Assembly: GCA_029907355.1 (NCBI GenBank)
Contig: JARYLZ010000028.1
Coordinates: 1 to 34,486 of the forward strand
Direction: 5' to 3'
Origin: Bacteroidota bacterium
GTDB lineage: Bacteria; Bacteroidota; Ignavibacteria; SZUA-365
Length of the DNA stretch: 34,486 nt
The position numbers and the translations under genes are program-made. The notes under the pieces are model-generated. The model saw only the letters and a program-made list of their open reading frames with translations, was not told where the DNA came from and searched no databases. This document shows, piece by piece, positions 1 to 8,719 of this stretch; position 1 is the stretch's first letter; each line of letters starts with the position of its first letter.

Positions 1-138
1 GATGTCATCCGTCACTCTGCAGAACGCATAAACGGTGCGGATGGCGATCCGCTTTGGTTTCGGGAGAATCCGGAAGGACAGGGCGAAGTTCGTGCGGCTC
101 GCCCGCGTGATGGAATCCGCGTCACCCGGCGATTCCAT
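1..138 (-). CDS. hpnD: HpnD-like squalene/phytoene synthase, N-terminal part (runs off left edge)
   Basis: Only the first 46 codons are in the window. Translating the minus strand from the ATG at 138 gives a typical trans-isoprenyl synthase start: a TNFALSFRILP block, then VYAFCRVTDDI, which matches the family's first Asp-rich motif (YAFCRxxDDIxDE). The start lies one base after the hpnC stop (TGATATG), so the two are almost certainly cotranscribed and coupled. In the HpnC/D/E route, HpnD condenses two farnesyl diphosphates to presqualene diphosphate, which HpnC then converts to hydroxysqualene. Two tandem synthases of the same superfamily favour that route over a single carotenoid enzyme. 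The specific HpnD name rests on gene order plus this short N-terminus. Confidence 0.72.
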   Translation of the reverse strand, partial: MESPGDADSITRASRTNFALSFRILPKPKRIAIRTVYAFCRVTDDI

Positions 139-139
139 A

Positions 140-1060
140 TCATACCGATCGTGCGTGGGCGAGGGTGCGGGCGAGAATGAAGACGGCATCGCGGATTGTG
201 ATTTTCGGCCGATTCGAGATCACAGTATAGCCGCAGCCGCGAATTTTATCAAGGATGCGGCTTCCCCCCTCCCATACGGCACGCAGTTCCAAGCGGAAGC
301 GGTTCGACACGAGAGGGAACAATGGACGGGCACGCCTGAAGAATTCCCACGTTCTTTCGACCTCGAAACGCATCAACTCTCGGAACGCCTCCGTTTCGGG
401 CACACGCCGAAAATCGTCGTCCATGCACCCGAACGCCCGCTTGTCTTCGTCAGGAACATAACAGCGTCCGCGTTGCGTGTCGATCGCGATGTCTTGCCAA
501 AAATTCACGAGCTGCAAACCCGTGCACAAAGCGTCCGAAGGGGGGTATGCTCTCTCGTCGGTGCACCCGAAGAGGGCGAGGAGAATGCGGCCCACGGGTA
601 CGGCGGATCTTCGGCAGTAATCGAGGACTTCCTCGAAGGTCTCGTAGAAATACCCCGACGCATCCTGTCGAAAGGCGTCCAACAATGCCCGGAAATAAGA
701 GGCATCGATCCTGAACGTTTCGATCGTATGCTGTAAGGCGGGGCTGATCATCCTCGCCCATCGGACCAGCTCGGGAGGCACAGTTTCCGAAAGCGTCGCC
801 GACGAATCGGTCGTCCCCTCTCTTGTGCCCCGATCAAGAGTCGTTTCCCAAAACGCAAGGTTCCGGAGTCGCACATCCAGTGCCTGCGTCCCCTCGTCGG
901 CGAGATCGTCCGCAGTACGGGCAAATGCATACACCGCCGCGATATGGGGGCGAAGACGCGAAGGAAGGAGAATAGAGGCGACGGGGAAGTTCTCGTAGTG
1001 CGCCCGTGCAAGGGTCATACAGGAACGGTACGATTCCGTAAGGCGCAGATCGAGAGACAT
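140..1060 (-). CDS. hpnC: HpnC-like squalene synthase (trans-isoprenyl diphosphate synthase)
   Basis: A 306-residue member of the squalene/phytoene synthase superfamily. The first Asp-rich motif is at about 47-56 (ARTADDLADE, with D51 and D55) and the second at about 187-203 (NFWQDIAIDTQRGRCYVP, with D190 and D194). Between them is the HpnC-like stretch DYCRRSAVPVGR at 147-158. These acidic motifs bind Mg-diphosphate in this fold. In the known HpnC/HpnD/HpnE pathway HpnC turns presqualene diphosphate into hydroxysqualene on the way to squalene and hopanoids or other triterpenes. The next gene downstream starts one base after the stop and is a second synthase, as expected for hpnC-hpnD. A phytoene synthase is the alternative. 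The Shine-Dalgarno sequence is weak. Confidence 0.82.
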   Translation of the reverse strand: MSLDLRLTESYRSCMTLARAHYENFPVASILLPSRLRPHIAAVYAFARTADDLADEGTQALDVRLRNLAFWETTLDRGTREGTTDSSATLSETVPPELVRWARMISPALQHTIETFRIDASYFRALLDAFRQDASGYFYETFEEVLDYCRRSAVPVGRILLALFGCTDERAYPPSDALCTGLQLVNFWQDIAIDTQRGRCYVPDEDKRAFGCMDDDFRRVPETEAFRELMRFEVERTWEFFRRARPLFPLVSNRFRLELRAVWEGGSRILDKIRGCGYTVISNRPKITIRDAVFILARTLAHARSV

Positions 1061-1207
1061 GGGTGCCCTGAAATATACGAGATGGCAGCGTGGTGAGGCT
1101 ACAGAATCCTCTGATACGATAAAAACCGCACGAGTGCAGTCGTATAAGGGATCGTGTCGTTCAAAGCATTTCTCCTGCCTGTATCTCTTGCCGGCGTCGG
1201 TGGATGA

Positions 1208-2353
1208 TCATCCTCCCAGTTTTCGGACCACGGTCTCTTTCGTAATCCGGATATCGTTCTTCCGGTGTTCGGCTCCCTCGATGTGCACCGCATCGTACCG
1301 CCCCAGCCTATTGAAATCCGCATTCGCAGGAGTACTATCCCGCCGATTCAGGAGAAACAATCGCCTGCCGCCTTCGCTGCAGAGGAACATCCGTACTCTC
1401 CCTTTTTCATGGAAGGGTGCACTCACCACACGGAAATCACAACTGTCCTGCTCCGTGTCCCTTTCTTTCAGCCTGCCTAAAATCACGTAATTGTACTTCA
1501 GCGAAAGTTTCGCGTTCCCGAGCGCGTGATCCAACCGCTCGAGCCATGAGGGGCGTTCCCACCGTTGATCATGGTGGCACCAATCTCTTGGACTTTCCAG
1601 TGCAGGACACGTCCCCTGTCGGAAACACGGCGCCGTAACAGCCCATCCTTTCCCGATCATGCGGTCGCGAAAACCAAGCATCGCACGTGACGTTTCCCGA
1701 AGTGCAGGTTCGATCACCAGCACGCGCCCGGCATTCGCCAGGATTTCATCCAGGAACCGGGGAAGCCTGTCGACCGTGGATGCATCCAGTTCGTTGAGAA
1801 CGTTCCCCATCACGATGAGATCGAAGCTTGCCGGTCGGAGTTCGACTGTTGCAAGCCGTCCTTGGTCTGTGGTGAACTCGAAACGCGGCCTGCCGCGCAA
1901 ATGTTTTGTGAAGCTGTGTACACCCAACGCGAACGACAGTGCTTCCGCCGAGGGATCGAGCCCACGATACCGGACGAGTTCGAGCCACGGGAGAGCGTCG
2001 ACGGTCTCGTCGAGCCAGGTATGGAGACCGATAAGGGCCGTTCCAGGGCCGCACCCGATATCGAGAACGGAAAGTTCTCTCCGCTTTTCGAAAAACCCTT
2101 CCCGAAGGAGTTCGTCGAGCGGGTGAAGCAGTTTCAGGCAGTTTGCCGCCGTGAAGTACGAGAAATACGCCCTCAGGGAGGACCTATCATCGAGATAGGG
2201 CGTCGAGCGTTCCGAAACGAGAGGCAACGGATGGTTGAAACGGTTCGAAAGGCGGGTAAGAGCGGATGCGACATGAGCAGTGGCCCCATTGATCGGGGTG
2301 TTTCCCATGACCATGGAATACATCTCATCATACCATGTCGGGAGGCGGAGCAT
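1208..2353 (-). CDS. Rsm22-family class I methyltransferase (ribosome-associated, Fe-S type)
   Basis: 381 residues. A SAM-binding Rossmann motif is at about 97-104 (LDIGCGPG), and VLNELD at 185-190 resembles motif IV. The C-terminal half has the Rsm22 signature: C243 and C249 in CFRQGTCPAL, C259 in DWCHH, then C325 in MFLCSEGG after a KGRVR strand. In the family, including mitochondrial METTL17/Rsm22, these four cysteines hold an Fe-S cluster and the protein assists small-subunit ribosome assembly. Whether it is an active methyltransferase is not known from sequence. An AAGGGA Shine-Dalgarno lies just upstream of the ATG. It is on the same strand as hpnC but 147 bases upstream of it, so cotranscription is possible but not shown. 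Confidence 0.82.
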   Translation of the reverse strand: MLRLPTWYDEMYSMVMGNTPINGATAHVASALTRLSNRFNHPLPLVSERSTPYLDDRSSLRAYFSYFTAANCLKLLHPLDELLREGFFEKRRELSVLDIGCGPGTALIGLHTWLDETVDALPWLELVRYRGLDPSAEALSFALGVHSFTKHLRGRPRFEFTTDQGRLATVELRPASFDLIVMGNVLNELDASTVDRLPRFLDEILANAGRVLVIEPALRETSRAMLGFRDRMIGKGWAVTAPCFRQGTCPALESPRDWCHHDQRWERPSWLERLDHALGNAKLSLKYNYVILGRLKERDTEQDSCDFRVVSAPFHEKGRVRMFLCSEGGRRLFLLNRRDSTPANADFNRLGRYDAVHIEGAEHRKNDIRITKETVVRKLGG

Positions 2354-2552
2354 ATTTCCCTTGAATGGGTGAATGGAGTGCTATTTTCAAGAGTAAACGG
2401 GCACCATTTCGTCCGCATGAAAGAAGCGGCCGTACCGAATCGCAATGAACTTTCGGACTTCCATTACGGGCGCGACGGTGCTTTGCGGAACGAGGCTTTC
2501 TTCGCATGTTGCGGGCTGTGTTTACGATGAACGTTCTGGTGCATCTCCAATC

Positions 2553-3491
2553 ATGATCATCTCCGCCACAACACCGATGTGGGTCCTTTTCGGACTCGTC
2601 ATCGTTTTCCTCCTCGTCCTCGACCTTCGCGTGTTCCATCGGCGTCCTCACGAAGTCAGGATGAAAGAGGCGCTCGCATGGAGCGGTGTGTGGATAACCG
2701 TGTCGCTTCTCTTCGGGGCTGGTGTATATATCGAGCTTGGGGCGGACGCTGGCCACAATTTCTTGACGGGGTACTTCATCGAGAAAGCGTTGAGCATGGA
2801 CAACCTTTTCGTGTTCCTCGTCATATTCACCTTCTTCGGGGTCCCCTCCGAGTATCACCACATCGTGCTCTTCTGGGGCATACTCGGAGCCTTGTTTTTC
2901 CGCGCCGTATTCATTGCGGGCGGTGTGTCGCTGATTCACGCTTTTTCATGGTCCATCTATATCCTGGGCGCATTTCTCGTTGTGACCGGGGTAAAGCTTG
3001 CGCAAGGGAAGGAACGGGAATTCCACCCCGAGAAAAACATCGCGATACGCTTGTTCCGGCGGTTCTTCCCTGTGACGACGGAATATGCGGGCAAACGATT
3101 CTTCGTCCGAGCGAACGGCGCCATCGCCGCTACCCCCCTTTTCATCACCCTTCTCGTGGTCGAGACGACCGACATCGTATTCGCGACGGATTCCATCCCG
3201 GCCATTCTCGGCATCACCACGGATCCATTCATCGTATACACGTCGAATATCTTCGCCATCCTCGGCCTCCGCGCCCTGTATTTCGTACTTGCACACGTCA
3301 TGCGCCTCTTCCGTTTCCTGCACATCGGCCTCGCCGTGATCCTCGTCTTTATTGGAATGAAGATGCTCCTCACGGGCTTTATCGCCGTCCCCACGGACAT
3401 TGCATTGGTCGTGGTGTTCGCGATCCTGCTCGTGTCGATTCTTCTCTCCCTCGTCATGCCGGCGGCCACGGAATCAGCGGGAAAAAGCTGA
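2553..3491 (+). CDS. TerC/Alx-family integral membrane protein
   Basis: About 312 residues from the ATG at 2553. The frame is open further upstream, but those 36 codons are hydrophilic and unlike the family, so the start MIISATTPMWVLFG, directly before the first membrane helix, is preferred. Hallmarks of TerC are present: EKALSMDNLFVF and LLVVETTDIVFATDSIPAIL, two acidic membrane motifs repeated in each half. About eight to nine hydrophobic helices are visible. The family includes Alx and TerC, with roles in manganese export, metalation of secreted proteins and tellurite resistance. The exact substrate cannot be told here. The gene is divergent from the Rsm22 gene, with about 200 bases between starts. 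I see no yybP-ykoY-type leader. Confidence 0.88.
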   Translation: MIISATTPMWVLFGLVIVFLLVLDLRVFHRRPHEVRMKEALAWSGVWITVSLLFGAGVYIELGADAGHNFLTGYFIEKALSMDNLFVFLVIFTFFGVPSEYHHIVLFWGILGALFFRAVFIAGGVSLIHAFSWSIYILGAFLVVTGVKLAQGKEREFHPEKNIAIRLFRRFFPVTTEYAGKRFFVRANGAIAATPLFITLLVVETTDIVFATDSIPAILGITTDPFIVYTSNIFAILGLRALYFVLAHVMRLFRFLHIGLAVILVFIGMKMLLTGFIAVPTDIALVVVFAILLVSILLSLVMPAATESAGKS

Positions 3492-3583
3492 ACTGCAATC
3501 CTTCCCAAGACACTGCACCTGCTCCCCCCTCCTTTCACGAGCGGGGAAGAAGGCGTTCGTGAGGCGTGCTTGAGGAACTGTTC

Positions 3584-3619
3584 TCCTCCTAATGGGGTGT
3601 GTTTCTCCCCCCAGGAGGA
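3584..3619. terminator. Hairpin between convergent genes
   Basis: A 7-bp arm pair TCCTCCT (3584-3590) / AGGAGGA (3613-3619) encloses a second GGGG/CCCC pairing (3594-3597 with 3607-3610). It lies between the stop of the TerC gene and the stop of the convergent propeller gene. There is no clear T-run on either side, so intrinsic termination is plausible but weakly supported. Confidence 0.4.
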
Positions 3620-3622
3620 AAA

Positions 3623-5443
3623 CTACCATGCGCAGTGAAGGACCGTCCCGTTATGGCCGACCACCCACATCGTCTTCGCGTCCGTGTACCGGAGATCGAC
3701 GAGGGATTCTTCCGTCGGGCGTGCGATCCGCGTCCATGTTTTCCCCCCGTTCCGTGTCGTGAGCACTATCCCTTCCGCCCCGATCACCGTGCCCGTTTGC
3801 GGATTGGCGAAATCGACGGATGTCAGGGAAAGGTACACGTTGGTCGGGATCTGCTCCCACGTGTTGCCCCCATCCTCGGTGATGATGAGTGTCCCGCGCG
3901 TTCCGCATGCCCATCCCCGTTTCGCGTCGATGAATTTCACCGAGAGGAGATCCTCCGTGACCGGCGGTTGCTGTTTTTTCCACGACCCGCCGTTGTCACA
4001 GGATACAGCGATAGTTCCCCGCGCTCCAACGACGACCCAGCACTGGGACCCCATCAGCTCGACGTCGTACAGCTCCACTTTCTCGGGGAAACCCGCCCGT
4101 GTCCAGTTGGCGCCGCCGTCGTTGGTCACGAGGAGAGCGCCCCCTTCTCCGACGGCGATGCCGTTGTTCGGATCGCGGAAGGCCACGCTGTTCAGCCGAT
4201 ATCCCTTGTCGCTTTGTTGGACGGTCCAGGTTTCTCCCCCGTCCTCCGTCATCGCGACCTGCCCGCGGATGCCGACCACCCAGCCACGCCGTTCATCGAT
4301 GAAATCCATGCCGTTCAATTGGAGCGCCTGGGCGAACACTTGCTTGGTCCACGTCTCCCCTCCGTCCGTTGTCTTGAGGAAATCCCCGTCACGGCCCATG
4401 ACCCATCCGATATTCTGCGAAACGAAATCCACCGAATAGAATGACGACCGGGGGCCGATGGATACGCTCTTCCATGTTTCTCCCCAGTCGGTGGAGCGCA
4501 GAAGCGTCCCGCGGACACCGAGCACGATGCCGGTTCCGTTCTCGCTGAACGATACATCCATGAGATCGGCGTCCGTGCCGCTCTCGACGCGCTTCCACGT
4601 TTCCCCTTTATCTGTCGTCTTGATGATGACCCCGCCTTTCCCGACCGCCCAGCCGATATCGTCCCCGACGAAGTACATCGAAATGAGGGTGACGCCGGTC
4701 TTCGAGTCGATCATCCTCCAGTTCTTGCCGCGGTCGGTCGTCTTCAGCATCAAACCGTTCCCGCCGCAGATAAATCGGACGGTGTTGTTGACGTAATAAA
4801 TGTACTCGGGATTCCCCGGGAGATTGAAGTCCTTTTTCACCCAGCTGTCGCCGCCGTCGGTGGTCTCGAGGATGAGGCCCGCCCAACCCATGATCCAACC
4901 GCGCTTGTCGTCGTCGAAGTAGATCGAACGAAGGAAATGCGGTTCGTGGTAGGACTTGTCGATCCACGTGTTCCCTCCATCGCTCGTATACAGGATCAAC
5001 CCGCCGACGCCGACCGCCCAGCCGACCTGCCTGCTGAAGAAGTTGATCGCGTAGACGCGTTTCGTGGTGCCGGTATTCTGGCGGTGCCATGTCAGACCGC
5101 CGTCCGTCGTGCGGGAGATGATGCCGTCTTCCCCGCAGGCCCAGCCGTACTCGGAATCGATGAAGCTCTCGTCGTGAAAGGAGATATCCGTGTTGCTCTG
5201 GACAAGGCGCCACGTCTTCCCGTCGTCGGTGGATCGGATGATGCGTCCCTGGTCTCCGACGATCACGATGACATTCGGACCCGGCCGTTGAATCGAGTTG
5301 TTGGTGTTCCCGTGCGGGAGCGGGTTCTTCCACGTCCACGTCTGGGTGTTCCCCTTGGGGGTGAAGACGAGCACCCCGCAAAGCGCAGCGAGAAACGTCC
5401 ATGAGACCGGACACGGCCGATTCCAGAATTCACGGCGTTGCAT
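3623..5443 (-). CDS. Secreted YCF48/BNR-like repeat protein, predicted tandem beta-propellers
   Basis: 606 residues from the ATG at 5443. The frame is open for 122 more codons upstream, but only the downstream start gives a signal peptide: basic MQRREFWNR, then a hydrophobic run to about residue 30. An AAGGG lies upstream. The rest is repeats of about 42 residues built as GW-x-x-G-x-x-G-x-(I/L)-x-x-(T/S)-T-D-G-G-x-T-W. I count 14 such cores, ending at the C-terminal VVGHNGTVLHCAW, which fits two seven-bladed propellers. The repeat is that of YCF48 (HCF136), a photosystem II assembly factor, but it is common in secreted proteins of Bacteroidota and relatives and does not imply photosynthesis. 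I see no C-terminal type IX sorting domain. Partner and function are unknown. Confidence 0.85.
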   Translation of the reverse strand: MQRREFWNRPCPVSWTFLAALCGVLVFTPKGNTQTWTWKNPLPHGNTNNSIQRPGPNVIVIVGDQGRIIRSTDDGKTWRLVQSNTDISFHDESFIDSEYGWACGEDGIISRTTDGGLTWHRQNTGTTKRVYAINFFSRQVGWAVGVGGLILYTSDGGNTWIDKSYHEPHFLRSIYFDDDKRGWIMGWAGLILETTDGGDSWVKKDFNLPGNPEYIYYVNNTVRFICGGNGLMLKTTDRGKNWRMIDSKTGVTLISMYFVGDDIGWAVGKGGVIIKTTDKGETWKRVESGTDADLMDVSFSENGTGIVLGVRGTLLRSTDWGETWKSVSIGPRSSFYSVDFVSQNIGWVMGRDGDFLKTTDGGETWTKQVFAQALQLNGMDFIDERRGWVVGIRGQVAMTEDGGETWTVQQSDKGYRLNSVAFRDPNNGIAVGEGGALLVTNDGGANWTRAGFPEKVELYDVELMGSQCWVVVGARGTIAVSCDNGGSWKKQQPPVTEDLLSVKFIDAKRGWACGTRGTLIITEDGGNTWEQIPTNVYLSLTSVDFANPQTGTVIGAEGIVLTTRNGGKTWTRIARPTEESLVDLRYTDAKTMWVVGHNGTVLHCAW

Positions 5444-5663
5444 AGTATGGCCCTTGGAAAATGATGGAGAAACGTGGTCGTATACCGCGGGAGAAAATAC
5501 GTCCGGCGGTTCGGAAAACAAAGATACACGGAGCGGGCATCGCGCGGTTTGCCGGCGTTCCGCAACTTGCACCTTGCGGGGTAAGCAGTCCGCCGGTACC
5601 TGTCCATTTCGGTATGGGGCGTTTTTTCGTATGTTATTTTCCACGGTTTTCGCCTTGCTCATC

Positions 5664-6623
5664 ATGAAGAACCCCACAGGCCTTCCCTTCGGCGAATCGT
5701 CCTCTTCGAGTGGGGGGATTTTTTCCATCGTCCTCATCATCGCCCTGTCCGCAGCGGGGTGCCCGCTGCAGAAACAGGGAAACGAGAAGCTCCTTGTCAT
5801 TGCTTCCATTCAACCGCTCGCCTCGATCGTCCATGAAATCGGCGGCGAGTTCGTCGAGGTAAAAACAGTCGTGCCACCGGGGGCAAACCCTCATATCTTC
5901 GATCTGACACCCGATTTGCTCCTCCGGTGCCGCCAAGCCCGCCTCGTTGTGCTCGTCGGTTACGGCTTGGAATTCTGGAGTGATAAACTCCTGGCAAACA
6001 TCGACACAGGACGGGCACACATTCTAACGGCGGAAAAGATCCTTTCAAGCCCCGACTGCATGGGACTCCCGGGCTCGCCCGACTCCATTTCGCCACCACC
6101 TCCCCGCTTCAACGCGAACCCCCACATCTGGCTCGACCCCGTTCTCATGGCCCGGGTAGCACGCGGGATCGGTGCAGAACTCGCCGACCGGGATCCCGCG
6201 CACGCCTCCACGTACGCAAGGAACTCTCAGCGGGTCGAAGATTCGCTCCGTGCCCTGGACCGCGAGATCCGAACGAACCTCTCGACGATTCCTCCAGAGC
6301 GAAGACGATTCGTCGCCCAGCACGCTTCATGGGAATACTTCGCCCGTCGTTACGGTTTGGAGCAAGCGGCCGTTCTGGAACGTGTTCCCGGCCGGGAAGT
6401 CACCCCGGCCGAGCTGTCACGCCTCGTCGAGCTGGTGAGGAACAGCAGCGTTCCCCTCATCTTCGGCGAAACGTCATCGCCCTCGAAAGCCGCATCCGCT
6501 CTCGCAGTGGAAACGGGAGCCCGGCTCGTGCTCCTCGATCCACTCGGGAGTCCTGCGACGGCGATGTCCTATTTCGAACTCATGCGTTTCAACGCCTTCC
6601 GCATCGTCGAAGCCTTCCGATGA
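5664..6623 (+). CDS. znuA: Zinc ABC transporter substrate-binding lipoprotein
   Basis: 319 residues from the ATG at 5664. The frame is open further 5', but this start places a hydrophobic signal followed by a lipobox-like SAAGC, with the lipidated Cys at 33. It belongs to cluster A-I (ZnuA/TroA/PsaA) solute-binding proteins. Probable metal ligands are H77 (ANPHIFD), H154 (NPHIWLDP), H220 (AQHASWEYF) and an acidic residue at E269 or D292 (IFGET, LLDPLG). Three histidines plus an acid is the zinc-type set; manganese binders usually have Glu at the third position. The His-rich loop of many ZnuA proteins is absent. The stop overlaps the start of znuC by four bases. Confidence 0.85.
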   Translation: MKNPTGLPFGESSSSSGGIFSIVLIIALSAAGCPLQKQGNEKLLVIASIQPLASIVHEIGGEFVEVKTVVPPGANPHIFDLTPDLLLRCRQARLVVLVGYGLEFWSDKLLANIDTGRAHILTAEKILSSPDCMGLPGSPDSISPPPPRFNANPHIWLDPVLMARVARGIGAELADRDPAHASTYARNSQRVEDSLRALDREIRTNLSTIPPERRRFVAQHASWEYFARRYGLEQAAVLERVPGREVTPAELSRLVELVRNSSVPLIFGETSSPSKAASALAVETGARLVLLDPLGSPATAMSYFELMRFNAFRIVEAFR

Positions 6624-7453
6624 ACATGCATTCCCCTCTCAACGCTACGGTGCGGAATGACATCGAACTGCGCCATGTCACCGTTCGGTACGGCTGGCGG
6701 CTGGCTCTTGAAGACGTCAGCTTCGATGTCCCGCATGGCTCATTCTGCGGTATCATTGGCCCTAACGGCTCGGGGAAAACCACACTTATCCGCACTGTTC
6801 TCGGACTCATCGAACCTGTCTCAGGGAATGTCCTCGTTTTCGGTCGAGATCCGAGTGAGCTCGGTGCGGAACGGTCGCGCATCGGCTATGTCCCGCAACA
6901 CGCCGGCATCGACTTTACCTTTCCCCTCCGCGTCATCGACGCCGTCATGACCGGCCTGTACGGGAAACGCGGTCCGTTCCGAAAGCACGTGTCGGATCAC
7001 CGAGGCGCTGCGCTCGCCGCATTGAAACGCGTCGAAATGGACACCCTGGCGAAGAGGCCGATATCCGAACTCTCCGGCGGACAGCGCCAGAGGCTCTTGA
7101 TTGCGCGGGCCCTCGTGCACGAGCCGACCCTGCTCATCCTCGACGAGCCGACATCAGCGCTCGATCACCGCGCCGGCGAGGGACTGTACGAATGGCTGCA
7201 CCGGTTGAACGACCTCGACGGGATCACCGTTCTCCTCGTCTCCCACGATATGGGCGTCGTGAGCCGGTACGTCGACACCATCGCCTGCCTCAACACGCGG
7301 CTCGTCGCCCACGGGCGACCGTCGGAAGTCATCACGGGAGGAACGCTCGAGTCGATGTACGGATGCGGGGCGGTCCTGTTCGGCCACGGCGAAATGCCGC
7401 ACATGGTCGTCGAAGAGAGCCCACACAGGAACGACGAGGGACATGGGCCGTGA
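6620..7453 (+). CDS. znuC: Zinc/manganese ABC transporter ATP-binding protein
   Basis: 277 residues from the ATG at 6620, which overlaps the znuA stop (ATGA). It is an ABC ATPase: Walker A GPNGSGKT at 47-54, Q-loop VPQHAGID near 91-98, signature LSGGQRQR at 151-158, Walker B LLILDEP at 171-177 and switch histidine in LLVSHDMG. YVPQHAGIDFTFPLRV is typical of the ZnuC/TroB group. It powers import of the metal handed over by the lipoprotein upstream. The last codons overlap the start of the permease gene, so the three genes form one translationally coupled operon. Confidence 0.9.
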   Translation: MNMHSPLNATVRNDIELRHVTVRYGWRLALEDVSFDVPHGSFCGIIGPNGSGKTTLIRTVLGLIEPVSGNVLVFGRDPSELGAERSRIGYVPQHAGIDFTFPLRVIDAVMTGLYGKRGPFRKHVSDHRGAALAALKRVEMDTLAKRPISELSGGQRQRLLIARALVHEPTLLILDEPTSALDHRAGEGLYEWLHRLNDLDGITVLLVSHDMGVVSRYVDTIACLNTRLVAHGRPSEVITGGTLESMYGCGAVLFGHGEMPHMVVEESPHRNDEGHGP

Positions 7454-8325
7454 ATGCCCTCGAATTCGCTTTCATGCAACGGGCACTCGTCGAGGCCATA
7501 CTGATCGGCGGTGTCTGCGGGATCATCGGGGTGTACGTCGTCCTCAATGACATGTCATTCATCGGTGCCGGTATCTCCCACTCGGCGTTCGCGGGCGTCG
7601 CCCTTGGCCTCAGCACAGGCTTGAACCCGACATGGACCGCCATGGCATTCAGCATCCTCGTCGCTCTGGGGATCGGATACGTCGGCGAACGGACGGGTCT
7701 CACCCGCGACACGACGGTCGGGATCTTCTTCGCCGGGACCATGGCGTTGGGTGTTCTCCTCGTCGGGTTCCTGCACAATGAATACGTGGACGTCTTCGGC
7801 TATCTCTTCGGGAATATCCTAGCCGTTACGAACGGGGATATCGCTTTGGGGGCAGGGACGGCTGCGCTCATTCTCCTGACGGTGGCTTCCCTCTTCAAGG
7901 AATTCCTCGCCCTGAGCTTCGACGCCGAGCATGCCCGGGTGACGGGCATTCCCACGCGTGGACTGACATATCTCCTCCTCGCGCTCGTCGCCGTGACGGT
8001 AGTCGTGTCCGTCAAGTCCGTGGGCATACTCCTCGTCTCGGCGCTCCTCGTCATCCCTGCTGCCGCCGCACGTCAGATCGGAAAGCGGTTCGGGACGGTT
8101 CTCGCGCTCTCCTGCATTTTCGGTATCGGTTCGTCGGTCACCGGACTTCTCCTCGCATTCCGTCTCGATATCCCGGCAAGCGCCGCCATCGTTCTCGTAT
8201 CGGCTCTTCTCTTTTTCGTGTCATGGACGTATTCCGACCTCCGGAAACGGACACGTCGCGAGAAGGAAGCGTGCGGCGCAGTCCCGCAAGCATTCGGGGA
8301 CCGCAGAGACGTCAGCGGCCGATGA
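7450..8325 (+). CDS. znuB: Zinc/manganese ABC transporter permease
   Basis: 291 residues from the GTG at 7450, chosen because GTGA overlaps the znuC stop. An ATG at 7474 is the alternative start. It is an ABC-3 family permease with about eight or nine hydrophobic helices. Family motifs include FIGAGISHSAFAGVALG near the N-terminus and SVKSVGILLVSALLVIPAAAA toward the C-terminus. The C-terminal tail, about 30 residues, is charged and cytoplasmic. Its 3' end overlaps the convergent small membrane-protein gene by 14 bases. I see no Fur/Zur-type regulator gene nearby and no recognisable metal operator in front of znuA. Confidence 0.88.
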   Translation: MNALEFAFMQRALVEAILIGGVCGIIGVYVVLNDMSFIGAGISHSAFAGVALGLSTGLNPTWTAMAFSILVALGIGYVGERTGLTRDTTVGIFFAGTMALGVLLVGFLHNEYVDVFGYLFGNILAVTNGDIALGAGTAALILLTVASLFKEFLALSFDAEHARVTGIPTRGLTYLLLALVAVTVVVSVKSVGILLVSALLVIPAAAARQIGKRFGTVLALSCIFGIGSSVTGLLLAFRLDIPASAAIVLVSALLFFVSWTYSDLRKRTRREKEACGAVPQAFGDRRDVSGR

Positions 8326-8719
8326 TGAAGGGAAGGAGAACGATCAACGCCGCCACGGCGATTTTCCTGATCCCGCTCGCCCGATAATCCGCAGCGGATT
8401 TCTCATTCAGCGTCTTTTGCGTGCGGGTCCGAAGGAAAGGGACGAAATTGAGCGGGACGACGAGCGCGAACATGAGGACCATCACGTACAGGAGAAGCTG
8501 ACCGACGCGGGGCTTTTCCACAGCGAAATGGATGATGAGCGTAACCACCGAAGCTCCGATCAGCACCCAGACCAGGATCTCGAACAGCCGCGGTTTCCCT
8601 GTCTTGTAAAATACGATCTCCGCCTCACGAAAGGACACCGGCCGGAGGATTGCCCGTACGGCGGGAAGAAGATACGATGCGAGGAAAAGCACAAGCGTTG
8701 CGAGTTCGAAGGGTTGCAT
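8312..8719 (-). CDS. Small membrane protein of unknown function
   Basis: 135 residues with four predicted membrane helices: about 6-27, 46-64, 72-93 and 117-133. A basic cytoplasmic-looking loop (RTRTQKTLNEK) precedes the last helix. I do not recognise a family. A strong AAGGAG Shine-Dalgarno lies about seven bases upstream of the ATG, and the hydrophobic pattern is coherent, so I take it as a real gene. The 3' end overlaps znuB tail-to-tail by 14 bases, so the two transcripts may interfere at their ends. Confidence 0.72.
   Translation of the reverse strand: MQPFELATLVLFLASYLLPAVRAILRPVSFREAEIVFYKTGKPRLFEILVWVLIGASVVTLIIHFAVEKPRVGQLLLYVMVLMFALVVPLNFVPFLRTRTQKTLNEKSAADYRASGIRKIAVAALIVLLPFIIGR

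Noticed and set aside
2354-2552. Manganese (yybP-ykoY) riboswitch upstream of the TerC gene
   Set aside because: I looked for the conserved core and paired stems and did not see them. A covariance-model search would be decisive.
3613-3630. Strong AGGAGG nine bases before an ATG on the plus strand
   Set aside because: The ATG at 3628 opens a frame antisense to the YCF48-like gene with no sensible product. The AGGAGG is part of the hairpin between convergent genes.
3623-5443. Photosystem II assembly factor
   Set aside because: YCF48-like repeats suggest it, but the protein is a secreted 14-repeat protein and no photosynthesis gene is in the window.
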